From Mycteria americana (Eukaryota > Chordata > Aves > Ciconiiformes > Ciconiidae): 64,000 bases of DNA. This document shows positions 25,601 to 36,985 of this stretch, one piece after another. The stretch's first letter is position 1. Every line of letters starts with the position of its first letter. The notes beneath the pieces are model-generated. The model was given only the letters and a program-made list of their open reading frames with translations. It did no database searches and was not told the DNA's origin. A program made the position numbers and the translations under genes. The DNA is taken from positions 136,734,756-136,798,755 of the forward strand of contig NC_134366.1 of the NCBI RefSeq assembly GCF_035582795.1. The letters are read 5' to 3'.

Positions 25601-28600
25601 AAAGCTGGCAGCAGAAGCCTCCAAAATATTTAATAGGCTGTCAAACATTGGCCTGTCCTATAGCCACAGACTAGTCCAGAGGAGTCTTAATTCTTCTAAT
25701 TCGTGCTATTTTCCATAGAATTTACTTGTGCTTCACACTTGTATGGTATTCTGGCCCCTATGTACTTTTTAAGGTGCAGTTTTGTGGTGAGCTGAAGACA
25801 ATGTAAGACTTTACTGCTGCTGAAAAGGTGTGATGTCACCACTTCCATTGCATCAGCTCTAGTAATGAAGTCAGTCATGGAGTGAGTCAGACTAGCAAGT
25901 TGATTTAACTGAAAACTAAGAAAAAAAAAAAGAAAGAAAATCAGTGAAAGTTTGGACCGCTCCTTTGCTGGCAGCCCTCAGACTGACTTGAGCCAACTGT
26001 AAGCCCACAGGTTCAGACTTCGAGTTTCAGCTCTGAGTATTTTCTAGCTGAAAGGTCTTGTTGTAATAAGGGGGGGGATGACGACCTAAGAACAGTTGTG
26101 ATAAATGGTTAACAATGAAGCTACTAATTTACTGAAATGTTAGTCTGCTGAATTATTGGGAAATGTTTCCAGTGGCTTTTTCTACGCCTACTATGTGGAG
26201 AATAGCATTCATATTCATGTTTTTGCTTCTTTACTTTATTGGTGAAATATTTATTCTAATTAAATACATTTTCAGGAATTTTTACTTTCTCCCAATAAGT
26301 GACATTCAGAAAAAACAAATGTATCATCTGAGGCTTCTGTCTTCTCATCCATTAATCTGTAATTGCTCTATTTTGCATATTGCTTTAATTCTTTGATTTT
26401 TAACTCAACAGCTGGACAGACATTCCTATCTGGATCTAGATAGCCGGATAAGTTAAGACAGTTACTCATCAGCACTTTAGAAAGAGTTTACCTTTCTCAG
26501 CCATCAATTAAGTGAGCATTTCTAAGACAGGGTAATAAATCTTATGTGAGGATTAATGAAGCTTTAAAAAGAAATGGCTACTGACTGCCATCTCCCCTGC
26601 TGCATCCCCTCCCTCCTGGGGACAGTTTTGGTAAGGAGCCAGCTTGTAGGAATTTGGGAGAGAATAGTTAGGAGGTTGGTGCAGGATGGAACTGAGGACT
26701 ATGTTGGGGATTTCAGGAAAGAGCTTGCTTAGACAAAGACTGCAGGAAGTATCAAAGACTGGTTTAAGAAAACTGTGTGAAGGAGGAACAAGTGGAGAGA
26801 ACTGTTAAGTACTGGAGAAAGGTTGTACCTGGTGGGGAGGACTGAAAGCAGCTGTTGATTCCCAGGAGCAGGTCCTGAGAAGGTGTGGTACTGCCACTGC
26901 TAATCTGTTTCTGGTAAAGTAAGCTTAAAAATAGTTCAAAGCACTCATTTATACTGTCCAAGCTAATCTTACTGATTCTTAGCTGTAGCTGATTAGGCTG
27001 TGCTAAAATTAATAACTCTGCTATCAAAACTATGGGTTTGTTAATTTACAATAAGAAGTGGTGGAATAATGCCTTAAAGTGCTACAGCTGTTTGCAAAAT
27101 AAATTACCAAGGCACTGCCTAAATAAGGACTTAGTGGACTCTCTTACTTCACTTTTACTTGAAGTCCTAGATAAGTCAGCTCTGAGTTGTCAAAGCTATA
27201 TAAACTAGGGACTTCCTATCCTTTGCTTTTCAGAAAGAAATTTAAATTGAAGCCAGAGAGATTATGATGATTTATGTCTTAGTTATGGCTACCTCCATGA
27301 CCCACTTTAAATTAGGGAGGGTAGACGGAACTTTCTCCTAAAGTGCAGATGAAAATAAAATTCCCTGTGTTCCACTGAGTATCTTGTTGAAAAAACTAAG
27401 TATATTACTATTACTTAAAACTTCATTTTTAAGCCTCTAATTTAATTTTTAGGGAAAAAAATGTTTATATGCATATAACTTAGGTAGTCCACCAAGCCTT
27501 TGAACTAGAATTACTGGAATGAGGTAGAAAGTTACAGTTCTGGATTGCTTCTCTATGTCAAACTGACCACGTAAAGGCATGAGCAATTTGGATATGTAAC
27601 AGACTGTTCATTTAAGGTTCATGCTTCTTGAGTTTGTTACTTTTTTCCAATACTGAAGTTGTTGAAAGATATTAAAAACCCAACATATATTTAAATTGAG
27701 ATATTTTATGTGAATAGTAACAGAAGGTCACAATATGTTCAGAGGATTCAAATATATGAATGTTCTCTTATGAATACTTACTTCTTGTATAGATGGAGTT
27801 GCAGATGGGTTACCAGATGGAATACCTTCCTTCCAATATAGTTATATGTATTTAAAAATGGATGCAATGCAATCATATTATTTAAATCAATTCTGTTATT
27901 ACTTTTGAAGCCATAATGACACTACCTATTCTGGAACAGAGAAATATGGCAAGATGAATGTAATTTCTTGCTGTAGAATCGTTGGGCTCATCTGAGATCT
28001 TAAAAGGCTCGCTCTGAAGAAAGGACCTTAAACTAATCCTCTCTTCTTTAGGAGATTGGTTGACTGTCTAACAGGTAGCATGCAATACAGTTCAGGCAGG
28101 GCTCTAGATGTCCAGGAGCATGTGAAGCAGAACTGGCTAAAAAGAAGTGACATGAACATTTTGGGACATAGCTACCTCAGAAGTACTCTTCCCTTGTTAA
28201 CAAAAATCAGTCCCTGTGCCTGAGCCAGAGGCCCAGCACACCTTGGCAGAAGCATCCTTTTCCACTTGCTCAGTCTTTTGCCCTTTGATTAGCTTGCTCA
28301 GTTGGGTGTTATTAATGTTGACATCACCATAGCACACTATTCAAAAATAAAACAAAAGGTAGATCCTGCCCAAAGAGTGAAAAAACAGTACATACTACCA
28401 GTGTATACACCCTTTCTCAGTGTACATGTTCCCTCATCTCATCAGCCTACTGTACTTCACTCATATCCTCATGCTGTACTTGTTTTGTGTCTTTTTTTTT
28501 CAGACTGCCATTTATTCACCTGTGAAAAGTCATCAACTAGCAAGAGCTCTTGTTTCAGTCTCCTCATCTGCCTTCTTTCTCTTGTCACTTCTGGGCAGTC

Positions 28601-28711
28601 ACCAGTATAAATTCCAACATCCTTGCTAATGTTCTTACCACCTTTTTGGCAGAACAAGGCACAGAAATTGGTGATGATAGTAATCACACTAGGGAAGTTC
28701 TGGGGAAAGAA
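22629..28711. other. Intergenic, no gene seen
   Basis: AT-rich, with only short frames lacking domains or splice context. I could not assign any coding exon, RNA gene or transposon here. Confidence 0.55.
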
Positions 28712-28794
28712 GGCAGGGCCACCTAGAGCCAGTTGCCCTGGACCATGTTCAGGCGGCTTTTGAAGATCTCCAAGGATGGCAACTCCACAACCTC
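28712..28794 (-). mobile_element. CR1 LINE fragment, first part (split by an LTR)
   Basis: Reverse-orientation CR1 coding sequence ending '...ggatggcaactccacaacctc' at the LTR insertion point. It continues beyond the LTR at 29352 in the same orientation. The outer edge is approximate. Confidence 0.8.
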
Positions 28795-29351
28795 TGTCGT
28801 GGTTTAAACCCAGTCAGCAACTAAGCACCACGCAGCCGCTCGCTCGCCCTCTCCCCCCTCCACCCCAGTGGGATGGGGGAGAGAATCGGAAAAAAAAACC
28901 CAAACCTGTGGGTTGAGATAAAGACAGTTTAATGGGACAGCAGAGGAAGAGAAAATAATAATAATAGTAATAATGATAAAAGAATGTAGAAAACAAGTGA
29001 TGTACAATGCAATTGCTCACCACCCGCCGACTGATGCCTAGCCAGTCCCTGAGCAGCGATCGCTGCCCCCCTGCCAACTCCCCCCGGTTTCTATACTGAG
29101 CATGACGCCATACGGTATGGAATAGCCCTTGGGCCAGCTGGGGTCAGCTGTCCTGGCTGTGCCCCCTCCCAGCTTCTTGTGCCCCTGGCAGAGCATGGGA
29201 AGCTGAGAAGCCCTTGACTAGTATAAGCACTGCTTAGCAACAACTAAAACATCAGTGTGTTATCAACATTATTCTCATACTAAATCCAAAACACAGCACT
29301 ATACCAGCTACTAGGAAGAAAATTAACACTGTCCCAGCCAAAACCAGGACA
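28795..29351 (-). mobile_element. Solo LTR, same family as at 21364, inserted in a CR1
   Basis: Reverse-orientation relative of the LTR at 21364-21958: it opens TGTCGTGGTTTAAACCC and closes with CAAAACCAGGACA. The poly-A signal reads ATTAAA on the minus strand at 28929-28934. Its TATA region is altered (TATAGAAA on the minus strand near 29090). The flanking bases CCTC (28791-28794) and CTTC (29352-29355) are a slightly decayed target duplication; removing one copy restores a continuous CR1. It is 557 bp with no viral genes attached. Confidence 0.87.
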
Positions 29352-29786
29352 CTTCTCTGGGCAACCTGTGCCAGTGCTCGGTCACCCTCACAGGGAAAAA
29401 GTGTTTCCTGATATTCAGAGGGAACCTCCTGTGTTTCAGTTTGTGCCCATTGCCCCTGGTCCTGGCACTGGGCACCACTGAAAAGAGCCTGGCCCTGTCC
29501 TCTTTGCACCCTCCCTTCAGGTATTTATATACATGGATGAGATCCTCCCCCCCGGAGCCCCCTGTTCAGCTCCAGGCTCAACAGGGCCAGCTTTCTCAGC
29601 CTTTGCTCATAGGGGAGATGCTCCAGTGCCTTCATCATCTTTGTGGCCCTTCTCTGGACTCTCTCCAGTATGTCCATGTCTTTCTCACACTGGGGAGCCC
29701 AGACCTGGACACAGTACTCCAGGTGTGGCCTCACCAGTGCTGAGTAGAGGGGAAGGATCACCTCCCTTAACCTGCTGACTTTACTA
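29352..29786 (-). mobile_element. CR1 LINE fragment, second part
   Basis: Continuation of the split CR1. On the minus strand it encodes ORF2 tail residues including [19 protein letters not shown] and [20 protein letters not shown]. It is truncated at the 5' side near 29786 and contains a few frame-damaging differences, so it is older than the CR1 at 16.8 kb. Confidence 0.9.
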
Positions 29787-29789
29787 AAG

Positions 29790-31483
29790 CACGTCAGCAA
29801 GATAATTTATTTCACTCCCCAAATTCCTCTGACTAAAATCAGAGATTTTCTTTCCCTGTCCCTGGAAGAAAGAGTCAGAGAAGCTGTAGGTTCTCCGTGA
29901 AGATCAGGAATGCTCTATCTGACCACTTCTATCTCCTACATGCTTTGATGATGTCAGTATTAACACCGCCAGATTCAACAAACTAAGAAAACAGTTCAGC
30001 TTTTAAAAACTGTCTTTCCTTGCCTTGGAAGCTAAAAATTCACACCACTGTTGAGCAATGATGCCAGTCCTTTCATGCATGTATGTGTACCTACCAGTCT
30101 TTCAGCTCCAGGCTCTTAGTTCCTGAACTTGCTATGAGCCAGGAAAAGTAGGGAGTGGTGGGAGGAAGGACCAGAGTGACTCAGAGTTCTTCAACCCTTA
30201 GCTCTAGTTGTGTGCAACTGGAGGCTTCTGAAGCAACCCCGGACCTCCTGCTCCGTCTGGGCCATGTTTCAAATTTTTATAGGCTCATATGCAGCTTTAC
30301 CTTTCCAGACATGTTCTGATTTGTCTGTTTTGAAATGCATGCAACATATAAATGAAATGTAAAGGGTAAGACTTTTTAGATATAAGGTCCTTTGGGACTA
30401 GGACTGTCTTTTAGTTTTGCATTGCCTGCCACAGTGGTGTTGTGATGCACTATTAGATGTTACGATACAAAAAAAAAATGAGAAGAGTGAAGAGGTATTA
30501 AATTATATGTTTTATTCTTCTAAATTACATAGCTGATCTGACGAAAGAGTTATGACAATTAATTAAAGTTTGGGTCTTTTAAAGATTCATTAGGATGTGC
30601 TTAGGATGTAGAATCCCCAAAGGAAAAGAAATAGGTTTGCAGAGATTGTGTTCATTTCCTTCAAACAAAACAAAAATGCTTATAAGAAAAGCAATATAGG
30701 TTACAGAGCAGTGTTAGCGCAACACACCAGAGGGAGCTGTATTCACACAGAACTGCAGGTCTAGGTATGTGAAAAGATTGCAGAACAGTGAGTGATGTTT
30801 TTCTTGATAATAGGATGTTTATAAGTACAGAGGACTTGGGTAACCTCAAAGTGATTTTATTTTCTTCCTTTTATTTTTTTTCGCCTTAATTTCTTCTTAC
30901 CATTAAAACATGTACTTTGTTTGTTTGTTTGTTTGTTTTGCAAGAATGATAAAGTCATTTCAAAGATTGAGATCAAGCAAGTTGATTGAATAATCCGGTT
31001 TATTGTGTTCATACAACGTATCAGAATTAGCTGTACCTGCTCTGTTGTTAATGTCCTGGAAAAGATATTTTGACTATGCTATTTTGACTTCTCATAACTA
31101 TGAAAAACACTCACATTTTAGGTTGAAATGTGCCTTGCTTTATCCTCATCCAAAGCTGAAATTTGAGGGAATGTTTGAAATTAAAGAATATACCTAAGAA
31201 CAAGAGAAATGTTCAAATCACATGCTTCACATTAAAAAGCATCCGCTTTATTTTTTTCCATCAGCTGTCACACTGTTTGCTTCCTTTTTCGTAAATAGTG
31301 TTTTCATGTGAACATAATTGATTAAGCTGGGTTTTTAAAAATTTACTGATTTATTGTTGCAGTCTTGCAGTAGAATCCAAGCACAAACTCGCTGCCTCTT
31401 GCTGAAGCAGACTTTACCTGGGTTATGGGGCTCCATGAATCGGTTTGCAGGACTGCAGTCTGTGTAAAACTGTACTGGATGTC
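29790..31483. other. Intergenic, no gene seen
   Basis: AT-rich, with a (GTTT)n tetranucleotide run at about 30916-30939. No exon or transposon was identified. Confidence 0.6.
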
Positions 31484-32081
31484 TGTGGCAAGGTTTAGGT
31501 AGCGGGGCTGCAGAGGGGGGCCCTGCGGAAGGAGGTTAGGGGCTGTCCCAGGCTGGATACAGCCAGCTCCACAACAGACCCACTGCAGGACACGGCTGAG
31601 CCCATCGGCCAAGCTGGCGGCACCTCTGGGAACACGTATTTAAGAAAGAGCAAAACTGCACGGCGGTGAGGAGCGAGGGAAAAAAAGTGTGAGAAACAGC
31701 CCTCTGAACACCAAGGTCAGAGAAGAAGGAGGAGGAAGGGGTGCTGCAGGCGCTGGAGCAGAGGTACCCCTGCAGCCCCTGAGGGCCACGGTGGAGCAGG
31801 TATTTCGCTGCAGGCCGTGGAGAGGCCCACATCAGAGCAGATACCCACAGAGCAGCCCATCCACTCCATGCCAGAGAAGGCAGATATTTCCTGAAGGAAC
31901 TGCCGTCCATGGAGAGGAGCCCATGCCAGGAGCAGGTTCTCCTGGCAGGAACTGTGGCCTGTGGAGGACTCACACTGGAGCAGTTCGTGAAGGACTGCAG
32001 CCTGCAGGAAGGACCCACACTGGAGCAAGGGAAAAGTGTGAGGAGGAATGAGCAGCAGAGAGGAGCTGTGTATGGGGTTTG
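31484..32081 (+). mobile_element. Avian ERV LTR, copy A, 5' part
   Basis: Begins TGTGGCAAGGTTTAGG and carries a TATTTAA promoter box (31637-31643) followed by the internal 'ctggagcag' repeats typical of this LTR family. The sequence runs parallel to copy B (from 32082) and stops where B begins. Its 3' part appears to lie beyond B, at 33288-33655. No clean target duplication was found at the outer ends. Confidence 0.72.
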
Positions 32082-33287
32082 CGTGGCAATGTTTTGGTAG
32101 CGGGAGGGCTACAGGGGTGGCTTCTGTGAGAAGCTGCTAGGAGCTTCCCCTATGTCCGACAGAGCCAATGCCAGCCGGCTCCAAGACAGACCCGCTGCTG
32201 GCCAAGGCCAAGCCCATCAGTGACAGTGGTAGCGCCTCTGGGATAACGTATTTAAGAAGGGGGAAAAAACCTGTGCAACAGAAACTGCAGCTGGGGAGAG
32301 GAGTGAGAATATGTGAGAGGAACAGCCCTGCAGACACCAAGGTCAGTGAAGGAGGAGGGGGAGGGGGTGCTCTAGGCGCCGGAGCAGAGATTCCCCTGCA
32401 GCCCCTGGTGAAGGCCATGGTGAGGCAGGCTGTCCCCCTGCAGCCCATGGAGGTCCACGGTGGAGCAGATACCCACCTGCAGCCCATGGAGGTCCATGGT
32501 GGAGCAGATATCCACCTGCAGCCCATGGAGGTTAACAGTAGAGCAGATATCCACCTGCAGCCCATGGAGGACCCCATGCCAGAGCAGGTGGATGCCCAAA
32601 GGAGGCTGTGACCCCATGGGAAGCCCATGCTGGAGCAGGCTCCTGGCAGGACCTGTGGCCCCATGGAGAGAGGAGCCCATGCTGGAGCAGGTTTGCTGGC
32701 AGGACTTGTGACCCCTTGGGGGACCGATGCTGGAGCAGTCTGTTCCTGAAGGACTGCACCCCGTGGAAGGGACCCATGTTGGAGCAGTCCATGAAGAACT
32801 GCAGCCCGTGGGAAGGACTCACGTTGGAGAAGTTTGCGGAGAGCTGTCTCCCATGGAGGGACCCCACGCTGGAGCAGGGGAAGAGTGTGAGGAGTCCTTC
32901 CCCTGAGGAGGAAGGAGCGGCAGAGACAACGTGTGATGAACTGGCCACAACCCCCATGCCCCATCCCTGTGTGCTGCTGGAGGGGAGGAGGTAGAGAACT
33001 TGAGAATAAAGTCAAGCCTGGGAAGAAGGGAGGGGTGGGGGGAAGGTGTTTTAAGATTTAGGGTTTTTTTCATTATCCTACTCTGATTTTGATTGGTAAT
33101 AAATTAAACTAATTTCCCCAAGTCGAGTCTGTTTTGCCTGTGACAGTAATTGGTGAATTATCTCTCCCTACCCTTATCTCGACCACGAGCCTTTCGTTAT
33201 ATTTTCTCTCCCCTGTCTAGCTGAGGAGGGGAGTGATAGAGCAGCTTTAGTGGGCACCTGGCCTCCAGCCAGGGTCAACCCACCACA
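32082..33287 (+). mobile_element. Avian ERV LTR, copy B, about full length (1.2 kb)
   Basis: Starts at GTGGCAATGTTTTGG (the expected first T is C here) and ends GGTCAACCCACCACA. It has a TATTTAA box near 32249 and a poly-A signal AATAAA at 33005-33010. Its middle is made of direct repeats (see the 39-bp minisatellite). No gag, pol or env sequence is present. It lies between two halves of a second LTR of the same family, which suggests LTR-in-LTR insertion or a recombination product. The open frames on both strands are by-products of the GC-rich repeats. Confidence 0.75.
32441..32596 (+). repeat. 39-bp minisatellite inside LTR copy B
   Basis: Four units start at 32441, 32480, 32519 and 32558, each opening CAGCCCATGGAGG and carrying a GAGCAGAT-type core (the fourth is divergent). 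Spacing is exactly 39 bp, a multiple of three, so reading frames pass through it. Related but less regular 'tggagcag' units continue to about 32880. Confidence 0.88.
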
Positions 33288-33655
33288 ACCTGTTATGAAC
33301 TCACTGCAACCCCCCATTCCCTGTCCGCCCTGCACCGCTCAGGGGTGGGGGGTAGAGGAGACAGGAATGAAGGAGTGAAGTTAAGCCTAGGAACAGGGTG
33401 GTGAGGGGAAGGCATTGTTTTAATTTTTGCCTTTGTTTCTGACCATCCAAATCTATTTTAATTGGCAACAAATTAAATTAATTTTCCCCAAGCTGAGTCT
33501 GTTTTGCCCGTGACAGTAATTGGTAAGTGATCTCCATATCTTTGTCTTGATCAACAAGATTTTCATCTTATTTTCTCCCCTTGTCCTGCTGAGGAGGAGG
33601 AGTGAGTAAGTGGCTGGGTGGGGGTCTGGCAGCTGGCCAAGGTCAATGCACCACA
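33288..33655 (+). mobile_element. Avian ERV LTR, copy A, 3' part
   Basis: Parallel to the last 350 bp of copy B: poly-A region with 'aacaaattaaattaattttccccaag', then the 'gtgacagtaattgg' block, ending GGTCAATGCACCACA. It fits as the end of the LTR that begins at 31484, separated from it by copy B. It has more differences from the family type than B, so it is likely older. Confidence 0.7.
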
Positions 33656-36600
33656 AAAACATATCATTTGGAACTGGGTGATTTGGGAGATGAACTTTAT
33701 GAGTTTGAAGGATGAACTATTTGGTTCCAAGGATGATGTCCCAAGGTCAATTTTTTTTTTTTAAGTCTCTGGCATTTACAGTCTTCCCTATTCCAAATGG
33801 AAAGGAATGGTTCTCCAGGCTTTTTAATGGTATACGTTAGAGGAGTAGCTCCATCAGAGTAAGAGAAGTACATCTTCTGTTTTGATATAAAATTTTACAA
33901 GAACTCAGGAGTCCTAAAGGGTCTTCTTCACTTAATCTTGTTCTGGAAGAGACTATATAGTAAGCCTAAGCCATGGCTGGTCTCAGAGAAGTGAACTTTA
34001 GAGCAAAACTGTTGTATCTTTAAACAAATTTAATACATTTGTGTGCACAAAAAAAAGACAAACTCAAGACTCTGTCAAGAGTAAAGCACAGAACAACTAA
34101 GTAAGTACACTGATGTCCCATATTTTTTGGTGTCATTAACTCTCAGATATATCAGCCTTTAGGCTCATGAATGTTTTATTCGTTCTTTCGTAGGTCTTCC
34201 TGAGAGATAACCAATTGGATACTGAGCAAACAAACAAAAAGAGTAATCAGACTCCACTGACCTGTTTAACCTTGATTGTGAAGGATGAAAAGCAGCAGCA
34301 GCCACTTTCCGTGGAACGGGGCTTCTGGTGGCACTTGCTCCTTTCCTTTTGGATTATATTGTCATAAAGACATCAAGATATTGAGCGGATAATGTTGTGA
34401 GTTTATACATGCCAGACTGTGTTCCATCACTTTTTGAAGCAGGTATGTTATTTGAATCACCTTGCCTTATTTTTCAGTGCAAATCCAAATGAATTATGGG
34501 TATGGTAGAAAAAAGGCATATTATTACAACTTCTGTATAAGATAGTTCATCCTGGATAGTATAAAATTTGCACAGAAAATGTTGAAGTTAACTGAGGTCC
34601 CATCCTCCTAGGAGATGTGGAATTGTTGTCAGAATTTGGATTGTCTTTTAATATATTTTATTGTTGGTCAAGGAAATAAACAATATTTCCTTGTCTCTGT
34701 TCCACTGGAACAAAAACACATAGCTTGAAAACAGAATTCTAATGTAATTTCAGCCATCAGAAAGGATCTAGTATTAAAATTGTAACTGTTATATCTTCCT
34801 TAATAAACAGAGCATAACTTTTTTCTAGAAACGTGTTCTCATTGTGCTTTTAGTATTTTATAGGAATGCTTTAAATAAGTAAGAAATAACTTTAAGCAGT
34901 TAGACCTTCAAGGGGATTAATCACTAAAAGACTGAATAAGCTAGTGAGTTTAAATTTCCATAGCTGACTGGGTTATTAAAATTCTTTTATTAGAAAGTAC
35001 AAATTACATGATTTTTTAGTTCTTCAGAATAAAATCCATCATAACTCTAATTTTGTTTTATGCTTCAGGGTTGCCATGTAGCTAATCAGCATTCTGTAAC
35101 GGAATTTTAAAATAATGCTGTCTATCTGTGATTTCACACGGTTGCCTACCATTATTTTGTGCATTACCAGGCTTGATGTGCCTTGCATGATTCTAGCATG
35201 GTCAGGATAGATCCCAGGATTATGTTAAATATGCTCTGGACATACCATTGTTAACAAGTAGCATTGTAACTACTGCAGGTGATAAAGTAATATCTATATG
35301 CTCATATATAATTTCATTCTTAACTGTTACTTTAAAAACAAAAGATCAGTCCATTTAGTTGATGGTTTGTGTACGACACTTAAAAGTAGAAAGGAACCTT
35401 TTTTCATCAGATCACGAGACCCCCAAATTGTATGTTAGCTTATTAAGAGAAAGAAAATATCAAAGTAAATATGAATAAATTTAGGTCTTTTAGTAAATCA
35501 GATACTATGTGCCAGAATTACTCAGTTTATTATATTTCTGTGTGTACTTACATGGTATTAGATTTTCTTTTTGGTACTGAACAAAGCCGAAGAGCTTAAA
35601 AGTGTTACATGGCTGGTTCTGAACCAAAATGTGGCCTAGTAAATAATATATGAATAATCGCAAGATAGTGTTTCTAGCTCAGCAATGAGAAGGGTGAAAT
35701 AGCAGAGTGGGTAGTCTTATCTAGCAAAACAGGTTCTCAGAAATTTTTCTTATGGCTGGGGTTACAGCTCACTTTTAGGCTTTTTCTGTGATCACTTCTC
35801 AACATTTGGAGAAGGGTGCAACATACAAAGAAATAAAGAGGTTGTGGTGAGTGTTTTGTTGTGGCAAGTCTGCCATCAAAGAGCTGCAGCTTCCTCTTAT
35901 GAATGATAGGTATCTGTACCTGGTGTTTTAAATTATTGTTTATATGCGTTTCTTCATGTCATTGCCTAGCATTAGCTAGATCTGGTTTAAAAATGTTTGG
36001 TTCTTCAAATCCAGAAGGATGAACTATGAACTGTAAGGAGGTAGTAGAGCCATTCAGTGGACAATCACTTGTTTGTCTGCTTTGTCTCTGTGATGCATGG
36101 AGGAATGAACGATAGATCTTAAGTGGACTAAATCTGTCAGCTTATGCTTAGCCTTTATTTGCACTATACTGTAAGAGCACCTTGTTAAATTTATCACAAG
36201 CTCATGAATTCAGCCCAAAGTCTTGTACCTCAAATAAGATAGGACCCTGATTGACATCAGTATTTCTCATGCATAAGTTTGCAATAAACAGTTACTTTTG
36301 TAATACTGAGGTCAATTCTTGGTATCTAGTCAAATTAGGCACCTAAAATTGGTTAGGCTGAATCCGAGTCCTTCTCTTGAGAAAGCAAAAATTTGCCGCT
36401 GTGTTGCATTAGGTTATACTTGGAGGTACAAAGCTCTTACCCCACTGCAAGAAGCCAATAGCCTTAACAAATAGTAGAATTATTCTTCTAAGACTTAGAA
36501 AAGGTAGATGTAAACAAACACAAATGAAAACTAGGTGGAAATACTATGTGCAGGCATTAATGCTGCAGGAAATTTAGCCATTCATTTCAGTGAAAGCAAC

Positions 36601-36853
36601 ATCAAGCCTTCAATATGAACAGTGATACCTAACATAAGAGCTTCTGTTCTTTGTTTTTTGCTTTTCCATTTTCTCAAATAATTTAAAAATATCTTAAGGG
36701 ATGGAGGATAATTTAGAGGAGATTTTATTCTAGCTTCACTTTCATGTATTTTTAACCTTTTACTACCTGATTAAAATCTGTTAAAATGAACAACAAGAAA
36801 TATTATCCATATATACTTGCAGTCCCTGCTATTTTAAATTCTATTCTACATTA
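33656..36853. other. Upstream region / 5' intron of DNAJC5B, no exon assigned
   Basis: AT-rich, without a CpG island. DNAJC5B probably has a non-coding first exon here or farther upstream, but I cannot place it. No transposon was recognised. Confidence 0.5.
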
Positions 36854-36878
36854 GCAGCTTTGGTAATGCACTGCTAAC

Positions 36879-36985
36879 ATGGCTGAACAAAGGCAACGTG
36901 CTTTGTCAACATCAGGGGAAGCGTTATATGAAATCCTGGCCCTAGAGAAGGGAGCAACACATGATGAGATTAAGAAGTCCTACAG
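36879..36985 (+). CDS. DNAJC5B: DNAJC5B first coding exon (cysteine-string protein, start of J domain)
   Basis: Encodes the N-terminus of a DNAJC5-family co-chaperone, which recruits Hsc70 through its J domain and is membrane-anchored through a palmitoylated cysteine string. Thirty-five codons plus two bases are present: [20 protein letters not shown], then a segment with [13 protein letters not shown]. The J domain starts around residue 15. The RQRALS motif keeps Ser10, which in CSP-alpha is a PKA site. The words GEALYEIL and KGA..EIKK..YR favour DNAJC5B over DNAJC5, and the position beside PDE7A agrees. The start has a strong context (A at -3, G at +4). The exon ends TACAG followed by GTATGT, splitting the arginine codon. 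An acceptor AG at 36853-36854 or 36856-36857 would place the start inside a second exon with a short leader. The HPD motif and cysteine string lie in later exons that are not in this window. Confidence 0.88.

Noticed and set aside
32137-33015. 292-codon minus-strand frame in the LTR composite
   Set aside because: Created by in-frame 39-bp and related GC-rich repeats of an LTR; antisense to the LTR and without viral or host domain.
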